Source: Cristatella mucedo
Taxonomy: Eukaryota > Bryozoa > Phylactolaemata > Cristatellidae
Direction: 5' to 3'
Assembly: GCA_009760855.2 (NCBI GenBank)
Contig: WPIO01000017.1
Coordinates: 6,566,501 to 6,580,000, forward strand
DNA: 13,500 nucleotides
The translations under genes and the position numbers were made by a program. The notes below the pieces were generated by a model. That model was not told the DNA's origin. It worked only from the letters and a program-made list of their open reading frames with translations, and did no database searches. Below, piece after piece: positions 1 to 7,727 of this stretch (the first letter of the stretch is position 1; each line of letters begins with the position of its first letter).

Positions 1-540
1 ACTGTGGAAGAGAGCTCCTAACTTTGGATAGCGATCGGACGTGATGGCTAGATGTATATGCTGTCTTCTAAAAGAAGCTTTTAAAATTGATGCAGCTGTC
101 GAAAGAGACACCTACATTTCGAGCCCGTGGTCGCACAACATCATCGCCTGTTAGAAGAGCAAAGCCTTTTAATCCAGTCACAAGCTTAGGGTGTCCGATG
201 AGCAGCAGTTCGGTTTAATCATCATTTTGTTTCAAGAAGTTTTCCTACCTCTAGGATCGAATGTCGGCAAGGCAAGCATTCTGTTTCTCAGTTGCTGCCG
301 CAGATTCTGACGGTTTGAATGAAAAATACAGCTGAGTATCGGCAGCATAGAAGTGGTATCCTATTCCATGGGCCTTACTCACTTTTCCAAAAGGTTGAGT
401 ATAAATGAAGAGCAGCAAGAGACTGAGTACGGAAATTTCTGGGACTCCAAAGGTGACCAGTCTCGTGGGTGAGAAATGACCCTGTCATTTGCTACCACCC
501 TTGGGGAGATCGATATAACATGAAATCTGCACTACCTATG
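1..540 (-). pseudogene. LINE-C: L2/CR1-like reverse transcriptase fragment, runs off the left edge
   Basis: Read on the minus strand from about 540 to 1, the sequence gives the palm and thumb of a non-LTR reverse transcriptase. In order: a degenerate SYIS..RVV segment, GVP (the start of the usual GVPQGSVLGP motif, here broken), GIGYHFYAADTQLYF around the catalytic site, an ADIRS segment, NFLKQNDD, TELLLIGHP, RNVGVSFDS and finally SKVRSSLPQ, which matches the thumb region of L2/CR1 elements. The catalytic Y-A-D-D box is at 338-349 and reads Y-A-A-D, so the first metal-binding aspartate is lost. Stops follow ADIRS, NDD and INFKSFF, and a frameshift lies near GVP. The protein sequence differs clearly from LINE-A, so it is a separate family. 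In an active element the RT would copy its own RNA at a nicked chromosomal site. The coding end and 3' UTR lie outside the window. The family call is secure; the exact clade is inferred. Confidence 0.8.
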
Positions 541-1052
541 TTTAGTATGTAGCACGTCAAACGCATGGTGCAAGCCAAAACGTTAACCTTATACAGCAAA
601 CGAAACGTTAAACAGAACACCAAATGTTACACAGCAAGCAAACTGACAGCAAGAGCAGCTCATAAATAGGGTGTCGTGCATTCAGATAAATGCATCTAAA
701 ATACTGATTAGTAAGTAACCTGACAGATTCCTATGTTGCCAGTGTATACGATGTCGATCAGGATACATCGAAAACACTTCTAAGCTTCAGTTGAAATTGA
801 ATTGCAAACCAGGCTAAATACTTTACTGGACCAGATGCTCAGCACAGTTAACTCGCAAGTTGCAGCCTATGCAGAATCTACTTACACTGCCATGCAGGTA
901 CAGCCGATGCAGTTGCCATAGAATTATTCCTCTGGTAAGCCCACCCAAAGCCATGCGTATGGTGCATACCTGAGCAACACGAGCTGGCGCCTAGAGCACC
1001 TCTGCCATCCGTTCTCTCAGAGCTGCCCTTTCTAATGAGCAGTCATACTCAC
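541..1052. other. Non-coding stretch between LINE-C and the nucleoredoxin-like exon
   Basis: No reading frame, RNA gene or recognisable repeat was found here. It lies directly downstream, on the minus strand, of a consensus splice donor, so it is most likely intron sequence of the nucleoredoxin-like gene. A possible second minus-strand exon at about 970-1010, ending in a GTATGC donor, was considered but not accepted. Confidence 0.4.
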
Positions 1053-1140
1053 CTTCACGAGTGATGAGATCTCCGGTCGCACCATCCAGGATCAAAAACG
1101 TGGGTATTCCCCTGATGCCAAATGCCTGTGACAACTTGCT
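1053..1140 (-). CDS. Internal exon of a nucleoredoxin/tryparedoxin-like (thioredoxin-fold) protein
   Basis: On the minus strand an 88-nt exon runs from 1140 to 1053. It is preceded by a pyrimidine-rich acceptor ending TTGCACAG and followed by a consensus donor GTGAGT (positions 1052-1047). In frame it encodes 29 residues plus one base, starting SKLSQAFGIRGIPTFLILDG and ending ATGDLITRE. The G-I-R-G-I-P-T segment is the conserved cis-proline region of thioredoxin folds. The sequence L-D-G-A-T-G-x-x-I-T-R is typical of the nucleoredoxin/tryparedoxin branch, where it follows the WCPPC redox site by one or two exons. No stop or frameshift is present. The redox-active WCxxC exon should lie at higher coordinates; no convincing candidate was seen in the window, so it may lie beyond it or be hidden in long introns. 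The protein would be a cytosolic or nuclear thiol-disulfide oxidoreductase. The fold is fairly certain; the exact family member is not. Confidence 0.75.
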
Positions 1141-1872
1141 CTGTGCAAGAGATAATAATGATCTCAATTTTACACTTTAATTAGGATGTGTAAATGGCTG
1201 TGCTGCAGCACACAAATATGCAGGCCCAAGCAGGAGCTTAGAGGGAAAGCAAAGATTGCATACTCATGCAATAATTAAGAAATAACGAATGGGCTCAGTC
1301 TTTCTATTTCGAGGCTTTGATGGCACTTCACAGTTAAACAGATCTGCTAAACCAGTATGTTCAAGCAAGACACTGTTACAGCAAGAAGCTGTAGCAGTTC
1401 ATCCACAAGCCAAAATGATGAAATAATGATTTGCGAAAGGGAAGCCGTTCATCTGACAATTCAGCAAAACCACTCCTGTGCTGAATAACAAGTAAATAAC
1501 TGAATTGACTAGAATATCACGTAATGAATTAGTGGCACACACATCTGATGAGTTTCAGCAGTGCATGCCAAGTTCTAAACACGACAGATTCGTGTGAAGA
1601 ACTTATATTTATCTCTGCACGTAACCTCATTGTGTAAATTCATGTGGCTTAAGTTCTAGGCTAATACATAGCCACATGCGAGCCCCTTAACCTACCTCAT
1701 AGCCTTTCTGTTTCTCTATGCTAACTGCTTAACTTATTTCACCAACCTTGCAAGAAACTAAAGTCCATAATCGCTTTCTACCTATGGACGTATTATGATA
1801 TGACAATAGAATGATGAGCCGTTGAAGATAGCTGCCACTGTGGTGGCAATTAAAGAGATTTGGCCATACTCA
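1141..1872. other. Probable intron sequence, no gene seen
   Basis: This AT-rich stretch upstream (minus sense) of the exon acceptor at 1141-1143 contains frequent stops in all frames and no recognised repeat. It is interpreted as an intron of the nucleoredoxin-like gene because it abuts the acceptor and the next recognised feature is a LINE-B insertion in the same orientation. Confidence 0.4.
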
Positions 1873-2013
1873 CAATGCAAAATGTAATGTCTCTCTGTCT
1901 GTAACTCCACAAATACTATATGGATGTTACGAAGGAGAGTTTTTATAGCACACTCACAGCCTAGGCACCTTTGGGTACGCATTAGGTAGCCAACTGCCTT
2001 CATCTCAAGCAAC
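1873..2013 (-). mobile_element. LINE-B 3'-end fragment (copy B3)
   Basis: This stretch matches two other places in the window (9085-9210 and 10588-10740). Shared blocks in order on the plus strand are an aatgtaatg tail, CTGTAACTCCACAAA (1900-1914), GGAGAGTTTTTATAGC, CACTCACAGCCTA and GTAGCCAACTGCCTTCATCTC. Read on the minus strand it is the last part of a LINE-B 3' UTR ending in a simple repeat resembling (ATTACA)n. It carries no LINE coding sequence, because it is strongly 5'-truncated as is usual for LINE insertions. It lies in the same orientation as the nucleoredoxin-like exon and probably sits in an intron. Confidence 0.7.
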
Positions 2014-3674
2014 TACCCTAGTATGTGGGCCGATCTATGTGTATACTGAGCTCTTAGCGTGCCGAGTGATCAGATCAGATGGAAGTGCTCTGGCGGGTGA
2101 CACAACGGTGAAAATCACCAGACGATGGACTGGCTGCACATCAGCCCCCCACGAAACAGGGTGCCAACCGAAAAACACTCCACTCCCAGTGCGGTATCAC
2201 CCTTTAGGATCCTTATCGTAAACAGAGGGCAGGAAACCTTGAACACGAGTATTTCTGTCGATATCGTGTAGTCCAAGTTAATGGTTGCTCAAGACTGGTA
2301 GGAGGACTCGAGGGGATCTGCCTCGGTTGTCGAGGACATAGTGGTTGCATAGGTCAAGCCGACTACAGCTTGCTCATACACACTGAATGCATGTGATCGC
2401 ATAGCAAGTTCTGCCTGGACGAAGAGACATCTCGTGTGCATGCCGATACAATCAAACAGTGCGGAGCAATTAGATGGTCACATGACCTACTCTGCAACCG
2501 GTATCAGTGTTGGCAGCCAAATGAGCAGCTAGCTGTAAGAGGCGGTAGCTTAGGGGCGCATGGTGAGGCAGCTGGCCCCTATAGATTGATGTCATGTGTC
2601 GAGTGAAGCTCAGCACTGGGAGCTCTGTTAAGTCGACACTTCAGCATCGGATTGACGCTCCTCTGCTGAAAATCTGTAACAGGAGTGTTCAAAGGAACCG
2701 ACCATGTGAATCAGAAATAGATGTGATGAAGATCAAGCCGTGGGCCAGAGGGATGACCTAGTTACAATAGGCCATGTGTGAGTAATTCATCAGGTTCTGC
2801 CAAGCATAACTAAGAAATAAATGTATGTGAGTGGACCCCAACGTCCCCTGAGTTTGGGAGATAGCCCAAGAGATTAATAGCCGGTGGCCCGAGTGTGGTT
2901 ACTAACAAATCAGGAGTAAGACCCTTTGAAATAGAGTCTCTGCAACATTAGAAGAGGGAGTTGCCTTGTGGAGTCGAACAAGAACTGTGGAAGCTCACAT
3001 AGACCCGTGGAATACGATAGGAAGAACAATACAGGATGGATGATTGTGATCAGCAGGGTGGACGTGTGACAATTAGCCAGAGCGAATGTCGAGGAAATGC
3101 CGAGACCAGTAATCTGGCTTAAAGGCTGAGTATCGCTTGGCGAATTCCATGTGCCACAGTCATTGTGCAAGTGCCCTGCTTTGTCATGCTAGTTCCGAGT
3201 GCGTGAATGGGTTAGGGTGTGAGCAGAGGTAAAGCCGGGAAGTTCTGTGAGACTGCCTAACGTCAGGCTAACAGCCAACCGTGGGGCCCTTGTTAAGGGA
3301 GCTGGATGCAAGATGGTGTTGTCATTAGGCCAGCACCCTGACAGTAATGTTCTCAGCACCTGCAGCCACTAGTTATGCAATTTGACGACTGTCATCATTC
3401 GTCGAGCTCTTGTAAGTGTAGGTTTTTTGAGAAACCTAGATCCAGTCTCGTTTATAGCTCATGTCCACACTCGTGTCTCCGTGAGACTCAACAAGAACAG
3501 CAGCTGCCAGGGCTGCTGTTATTCAGCACCCCTTGTAGGTGAGACTGTGGAGTCGAGATTAGGATAAGGTTAGGAGAGCCGAAGTTACTACTGCCGATCT
3601 GCAATACCTCATTGGCAGCCCGGTCCTGACCTTTACCATTGTTCCGAGGACAGTGATTTAGCAGATTTAGTAAT
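2014..3674. other. 1.66 kb with no recognised gene or repeat
   Basis: The longest open frames (about 60 codons at 2039-2221 plus, 86 codons at 2910-3170 minus, 61 codons at 3382-3567 plus) show no domain, no codon pattern and no splice context that would support a gene. A short imperfect hairpin is visible at 3421-3437 (GGTTTTTTGAGAAACC). No resemblance to the LINE, SINE or Tc1 sequences elsewhere in the window was noticed. It may be intron or intergenic DNA. Confidence 0.4.
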
Positions 3675-3857
3675 TTTGCATGCTTACCCTGTGCATGTCA
3701 CCCCTAAACACGTTGTTCATGTTGTTTATCAAGTGTGATATTACTCACAATTCAAACGTGTTTCCCTTTGCAGCATATGTAAAGTGCCTGGGAAGAGATT
3801 GATTTATCCGTGGGCGGCATATCAAGTGCATTATTCTAATTATTATCATTATTAGCC
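3675..3857 (+). mobile_element. LINE-A 3' UTR fragment with terminal hairpin and tail (copy E)
   Basis: This copy starts at TTTGCATGCTTACCCTGTGC and follows the LINE-A 3' UTR block for block: GCATGTCACCCCTAA, a GTTGTTCATG/GTTGTTTATCAAG pair, GATATTACTCAC, TTTCCCTTTGCAGCA and TGTAAAGTGCC. A loop, GGGCGGCATATCAAGTG and an imperfect ATT tail ending near 3855 follow. The outer stem is weakened (AAGTGCC against GGGCGGC). It is a severely 5'-truncated LINE insertion that carries only about 180 bases of 3' UTR and no coding sequence. It helps define the family's 3' terminus because it can be compared with copies at 6449-6523, 11573-11726 and 12500-12667. Confidence 0.8.
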
Positions 3858-4101
3858 TTTATCGAGGTACTGTAGTTATCCGATCACAGGAGTTTAGCCG
3901 ACACAAAAGGCATGAGTATAGGTAGACCAAACAGTCTAGCCACTGAATATGAACTGAATAGTAAAAGATTTGGGTTAGCACTCCAAACTCGCGATCGAGT
4001 CGAACACAACTAACAGGATCGCCGAGTAAACAGTAGCCAATAGGCCCCAGTGGGAGGCCATTTGTGATTTGCCTCTGCCTTGCATCCTTTGCCTATGCAT
4101 T
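3858..4101. other. Short unassigned stretch before the microsatellites
   Basis: No coding signal or similarity to the other elements was seen. A small imperfect inverted repeat, GGCCCC then GGGAGGCC (4043-4060), is present, with no indication of a function. Confidence 0.3.
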
Positions 4102-4153
4102 TATATATATATATATATATATATATAAATATATGTGTGTGTGCGTGTATATA

Positions 4154-4232
<79 letters not shown>
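4102..4232 (+). repeat. Compound microsatellite: (TA)13, interrupted AT/GT block, then (GT)37
   Basis: Positions 4102-4127 are 13 TA units. Positions 4128-4158 are a mixed AT/GT block. Positions 4159-4232 are an uninterrupted run of 37 GT units. The (GT)n run can adopt Z-DNA and the (TA)n run can extrude a cruciform; that is known behaviour of such repeats, not something shown here. The apparent reading frame of alternating C and V residues across it is a repeat artefact. Confidence 0.95.
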
Positions 4233-4235
<3 letters not shown>

Positions 4236-4249
4236 GCTAGGCAGAGACA

Positions 4250-4516
4250 AATAATACATTTGGTATGGGCAAACCAGGTGGGATTCAGAAATTAGGAAGG
4301 TTAACTGCCAAGATCGGCTCTGCCAGCATTTCTCCTGTTGAATCTATATGAAATCTAGGTGTCATGTTCTAAAGTTACCTTTCCTTAGACGACCACTTCA
4401 GCACCACGGTCAAGTCTGCCTACTTTCAGATACATAACATTTCTAAAATTCAGGCTTGTTTAGATAAGGATACCACGTCTAAGTTGGTCCATGCATTTTG
4501 TGACATACCGACCTGC
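4250..4516 (+). mobile_element. Internal LINE-A fragment truncated at both ends (copy G)
   Basis: From about 4250 this aligns with 5575-5840 of the best LINE-A copy: TATGGGCAAACC, ATCGGCTCTGCCAGCAT, TCTCCTGTTGAATCT, AAATCTAGGTGTCAT, TTAGACGACCAC, GTCAAGTCTGCCTA, TTTAGATAAGGATACC and AAGTTGGTCCATGCATT. This corresponds to the thumb region after the catalytic site. Frame is broken by a TGA where the intact copies have a codon for arginine in ARNLGV. LINE insertions normally keep their 3' end, so the missing 3' half points to a later deletion or rearrangement. The fragment begins almost directly after the (GT)37 tract. Confidence 0.8.
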
Positions 4517-4530
4517 ATTTTGTGACATAC
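4493..4530 (+). repeat. Tandem 16-base duplication at the broken end of copy G
   Basis: GCATTTTGTGACATAC occurs at 4493-4508 and again at 4515-4530, 22 bases apart, separated by CGACCT. The first copy is part of the LINE-A alignment (GCATTCGTGACATCC in the intact copy); the second is extra. It marks the point where LINE-A similarity ends, as expected of a slippage or end-joining scar. Confidence 0.85.
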
Positions 4531-4949
4531 ATACTCGGAACCGAGATCGTGAAAAGCAACCACCTTACCTAGTGTGCCATCAGGCTAGACGACCGAAGCC
4601 ACATGCATGAACGTGCTAACATACAGAGCTTGACATGGCAGCATGAGTGTTATTAGCCATTCTTGCTATTTTACTATTCTGTTATTAGCCATTATCTGCC
4701 ATTCTATGATCGATGGCTGTTTTTGCAAGTTGCCGAAAGATGATCATTTCAATTTACATTCAGTCCCAAAAGTTGCTGGCACTATGGCAGCACATGCTTC
4801 GACGACTACTCCGTTCGGGTAATAAGAGGATCATCTACCGTGTGAGGCTTACTAACTATGCGCACAACAAGTGAACATACACTTGACAGCCCACAAACAA
4901 AAGCATAATCTGTTGTTATGAGGCTGCCTCACTCGATTATTCATATTTT
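4531..4949. other. Unassigned stretch between two LINE-A copies
   Basis: No gene was recognised. A 13-base direct repeat GTTATTAGCCATT occurs at 4649-4661 and 4681-4693. The right end abuts the degenerate start of the RT homology of the next LINE-A copy. Confidence 0.4.
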
Positions 4950-6270
4950 CAATATCAGCCCAGACTTGGATAACACAAGCTCAAACGGGTCGTGGCGGAC
5001 CAGCTGAACTCGTATATCGAAACCTCACACCTTGCTAGTAAGTTCCAGTCTGGCTTTAGAGCTAATCACTCCACAGAGTCAGCATTGCTTCGGTTATACA
5101 ACGACCTACTTAGGAATGCAGACATGGGTAGAGTGTCTCTGCTTGTTTTGCTTGATCTTTCGGCAGCTTTTGACACCATCGATCACAAAGTTCTTCTAGA
5201 ACGCCTCTCATCTCGCCTGGGCATCACTGCACTGCTCTGCAGTGGTTCAGGTCCTATCTCAGTGGGAGACTCCAGAGTATTGAAGTGAATGGACAAAGAT
5301 CATCTAAAGTACCTCTGAAATATGGAGTACCTCAGGGCTCAGTACTAGGTCCGGTTCTTTTCACGGTTTATACTCTGCCTCTTGCTGATGTGATTGCCAA
5401 GCACAATCTAGGCTTTCACTTCTATGCAGATGACACTCAGTTGTACCTTTGCTTTTATCCCTCCCAGCCTTCGAGCACCTCAAATTCTCTAAACTCACTA
5501 GGTGCATGCATTGATGACATCCGCACATGGATAGCACCAAATTTTCTAAAACTAACGATGATAAAACTAACTTACTAGTTATGGGCAAACCCAGTGTGAT
5601 CCAGAGATTGGAAAGGCCGACTCTCAAAATTGGCTCTGCCAGCATATCTCCAGTTGAATCAGCTCGAAATCTAGGTGTCATATTCCAAAGCGACCTCTCG
5701 TTAGACGACCATATCAGCTCCACAGTCAAATCCGCCTATTTTAAGCTTCCTAACATTGCTAAAATTCGGGCTTGTTTAGATAAAGATACCACGTCCAAGT
5801 TGGTCCATGCATTCGTGACATCCCGTCTCGACTTCTGCAACTCGCTGCTTACTGGCCTACCAGCATCTGCGATCAGGCGATTGCAGCTGGTGCAAAACTC
5901 GGCAGCTAGGCTTGTCTGTCGTGAGCGTCGCAGTTGCCACATTACTCCACTTCTCGCCGACCTGCACTGGCTATCAGTCAAGCAACGGATATACTTCAAG
6001 GTTTTGTCGCTCACTTTTAGGTCCCTTCATTCTATGGCTCCAGCCTATCTGTCAGATATACTACCCCACCAGGCCAAGCATCGTACCACCCGCTTTTCGG
6101 AATCCAACTGTCTACAAATCCCACGTACAAACCTCAAATCCTTTGGAGACCATGCATTTAGTTCATATGCTCCCAAAGCCTGGAACTCCCTCCCAACCTG
6201 CGTCAGAACATCCCCTGACCTGACCACATTTAAAAGGAACCTAAAAACACACCTATCTAACAGCATTTAG
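4950..6270 (+). pseudogene. LINE-A reverse transcriptase and C-terminal region, frameshifted
   Basis: Domains in order: RVVADQLNSYIE (from about 4986), FQSGFRANHSTESALLRLYN, LLDLSAAFDTIDHKVLLERL (motif A, first catalytic aspartate, about 5149-5200), GQRSSKVPLKYGVPQGSVLG (motif B, from about 5291), then FHFYADDTQLYL with the catalytic YADD at 5423-5434. The thumb follows (ARNLGVIFQSDLSLDDHIS, then FVTSRLDFCNSLLTGLP), and the C-terminal region has APKAWNSLPTCV and FKRNLKTHL. Both catalytic boxes are intact. Comparison with the other copies shows one missing base near 5229 (GGCATCACTGC against GGCAATACTGGC) and one near 5556 (CTAACGATG against a codon-length NDD coding stretch). A two-base loss near 6254 makes the frame stop early at 6268-6270. 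Upstream of 4986 frame is lost. The RT would have primed cDNA at nicked target DNA; this copy cannot make it. Confidence 0.9.
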
Positions 6271-6448
6271 TGGGTCCCTGTGATTCGTCCTTGATGTGCT
6301 TATGTGTGCTGACACTGTGCATGCTGCCACTAACCACATTTGCATGCTGACCCTGTGCATGTCACCCCTAACCAAATTATTCATTCCGTCGGTTTTTCAA
6401 GCATGATTTTACTTGCCATTCAATTGCATTTCACTTTACAGCAAATGT

Positions 6449-6523
6449 AAAGCGCCTAGAGAGAGAGAGATTAAGTTCTCCGAGGGCGCTTTATCAAGTG
6501 AATTATTATTATTATTATTATTA
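6449..6523 (+). other. LINE-A 3'-terminal stem-loop and (ATT)n tail
   Basis: AAAGCGCC (6449-6456) pairs perfectly with GGCGCTTT (6485-6492) around a 28-base loop, which itself contains a smaller GAGA/TCTC pairing. It is followed by ATCAAGTGA and an ATT microsatellite from 6502 to 6523. The same arrangement recurs with substitutions in copies E, C, A' and D and in the SINE at 7272-7446. In studied L2, CR1 and UnaL2-type elements a 3' stem-loop of this kind is the recognition site for the element's own reverse transcriptase; that role is inferred here. Confidence 0.8.
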
Positions 6524-6596
6524 AGCTTTTGGCTCATCTGCTGTAGCATTATACCGAGCCGGAACTTTACTGAAAAGGTAAGCTATTTATGCAGGG

Positions 6597-7180
6597 CTAC
6601 TGCCGCCTGAGCCGCCTGCTGATGTCGTCCCAAAAACGTTCCATGGGGTTCAAATCTGGTGATTGGCTTGGCCAATGCATCAGTACAACGCTGGATATAT
6701 AAAAATGATGCTTTACTGAAATGGTTAAAGGTCGTTATCTTACTGGTAAACACACCGATTCCCAAGCAGAGTTTTTGCACTTTGCAGACCAACTTCCTTA
6801 ACCACCTAAACGTTTGTGTATTGAATCATAATACCTTGATCTTATGCCGAGCTCCAAAAACTATTGCAGCAAAGCAGTCCCAACATATCTGCTTCCAAAT
6901 TTCACTGGAGGCTAAAGGGACGACTTTAAATTTCCCCTGGCTAATCCTTATGCCTCACTTTCGAGTACCAAATAATGTCAACTTGCTTTCGCCTGTTCAT
7001 AAAACAGAATTCAAGTCGTGTTCTGTCCAGCAGGCAAGGTCCTGGGCCAAGCAAAAGTAGTCTACTTCATTGTGGCTGGTGAGCAGAGGTTTTGTATTGT
7101 GCAACCCACTGGAAGCTGTCATTCTCTGAGAGCCTCCTACTGACTGTACCTTTTATAGTGTCAAGCCTTGCAGTTTCATT
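6597..7180 (-). pseudogene. Tc1/mariner transposase relic
   Basis: On the minus strand, allowing several frameshifts, the sequence follows a Tc1-like DDE transposase. In order: SRRLSEND (end of the N-terminal helix-turn-helix region, 7121-7144), an AQ....WTEHDLNSVL segment, TGESKLTLFGTRK, a WDCFAAIVFGARHKIK segment matching the family's WGCFSA region, QKLCLG, TSKITT, and last MHWPSQSPDLNPMERFWDDI, ending at a TAG at 6597-6599. The first catalytic aspartate (in the family's DES motif) reads G (codon at 6991-6993), the QDND box with the second aspartate is not recognisable, and the third acidic residue E is kept (codon at 6639-6641). In-frame stops and frameshifts make it non-functional. No terminal inverted repeats were found nearby, so the element's outer ends appear to be lost. 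Active members cut and paste into TA sites. Confidence 0.85.
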
Positions 7181-7271
7181 GTAGGCCGTGCAAGGTCTCG
7201 AAATGAGGCAGTTCCACTGCTATATGCAACGTTATTATGGGCCTGTCACCTCTGATGTCGGTCTTTCGCAT

Positions 7272-7446
7272 ATACATATATATATATATATATATTTATT
7301 TATGTATATATATATAATTCATTTGTATAGCGCCCCAAGAGAACTAAATCTCTATTCAGGCGCTTCACATATGCCTCAGGGCTCGAGCCCACGACCTCAG
7401 CCAGACCTTAGTCGGGGTGAGCACCTTAACTGCTGGACCAACTCAG
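7272..7446 (-). mobile_element. tRNA-derived SINE with a LINE-A-like 3' tail
   Basis: Read on the minus strand, a pol III type-2 promoter appears. Box A is TGGTCCAGCAG (7440-7430, fits TRGYNNARNNG) and box B is GGGCTCGAGCC (7390-7380, one or two changes from GGTTCGANNCC), with a GGTCGTGGGCTCGAGCCC context typical of a T-arm. After a short linker comes AGCGCCTGAATAGAGATTTA, TAGTTCTC, GGGGCGCTATACAAATGAAT and a (TA)n-rich tail down to about 7272. The outer stem is AGCGCC/GGCGCT (plus-strand 7329-7334 and 7359-7364). This tail matches the LINE-A end at 6449-6510 base for base over much of its length. Such SINEs make no protein; they are transcribed by RNA polymerase III and borrow a partner LINE's enzymes. 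The 5' limit is uncertain by several bases and no target-site duplication was identified. Confidence 0.8.
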
Positions 7447-7447
7447 T

Positions 7448-7690
7448 TTGTTACTGGCGAGACTCAGCTGTGAAGCTGTGAAGGCCATCGACCCAGTTCT
7501 CGGTAAATATGCTGATATTGCAGGAAATGGTGAATCTGCTAATCAAGAACCAGGGTCAAATCTCAAGATTGCAATCGCCTTGGTGCTGAAGTACTGTCAG
7601 CAGCCCCTTAACATTGTCACAGCAGCCCTTTGTGTCTGGTATTTGCAGCTACATCAGGAAGCCAGAAGTATGGGTACTGTGCAGACATAA
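7448..7690 (+). CDS. Unidentified open frame, possible terminal exon
   Basis: An open frame of 80 codons ends at TAA (7688-7690). Its first bases touch the head of the SINE, so the ATG at 7448 is unlikely to be real; a true exon would start later, for example after an AG near 7480. The residues from about AIDPVLGKYADIAGNG to IALVLKYCQQPLNIVTAALC are varied and not low complexity. A canonical AATAAA lies at 7728-7733, 38 bases past the stop. I recognise no domain. It could equally be a chance frame: 240 bases without a stop is not rare. Evidence for coding is weak. Confidence 0.25.
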   Translation: MLLARLSCEAVKAIDPVLGKYADIAGNGESANQEPGSNLKIAIALVLKYCQQPLNIVTAALCVWYLQLHQEARSMGTVQT

Positions 7691-7727
7691 GTGCTGCCAT
7701 TGCGTTAGCTACAGAGTAGTGTAAAGA

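Larger units (their letters stand above)
4950..6523 (+). mobile_element. LINE-A, best copy (copy A): 5'-truncated L2/CR1-like retrotransposon
   Basis: This is the longest LINE-A copy in the window. It carries most of the reverse transcriptase, the C-terminal domain, a 3' UTR (6271-6448), a terminal stem-loop (6449-6492) and an (ATT)n tail (6502-6523). The 5' half of the element (5' UTR, any ORF1, endonuclease) is absent; similarity fades out near 4950. A tail made of a microsatellite rather than poly(A), preceded by a hairpin, is typical of the L2/CR1 group. No clear target-site duplication was found: the left edge is eroded and the right flank (AAGCTTTTGGC) has no obvious twin. It precedes the Tc1 relic on the opposite strand. 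Confidence 0.9.

Noticed and set aside
965-1010. Second minus-strand exon of the nucleoredoxin-like gene, with TDGRGAL-like residues and a GTATGC donor
   Set aside because: It would need an intron of only about 40 bases, and the phase does not give a convincing continuation. Left open as a weak possibility, not annotated.
2910-3170. 86-codon minus-strand frame as a possible gene or LINE-B remnant
   Set aside because: No domain or repeat match beyond a few bases resembling the LINE-B WNS region; length is within chance.
4080-4295. Frame rich in alternating C and V
   Set aside because: It is a translation of the (GT)n microsatellite.
5361-5729. Long minus-strand frames opposite the LINE-A reverse transcriptase
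   Set aside because: They are antisense shadows of the RT coding strand; the plus strand carries the recognised motifs.
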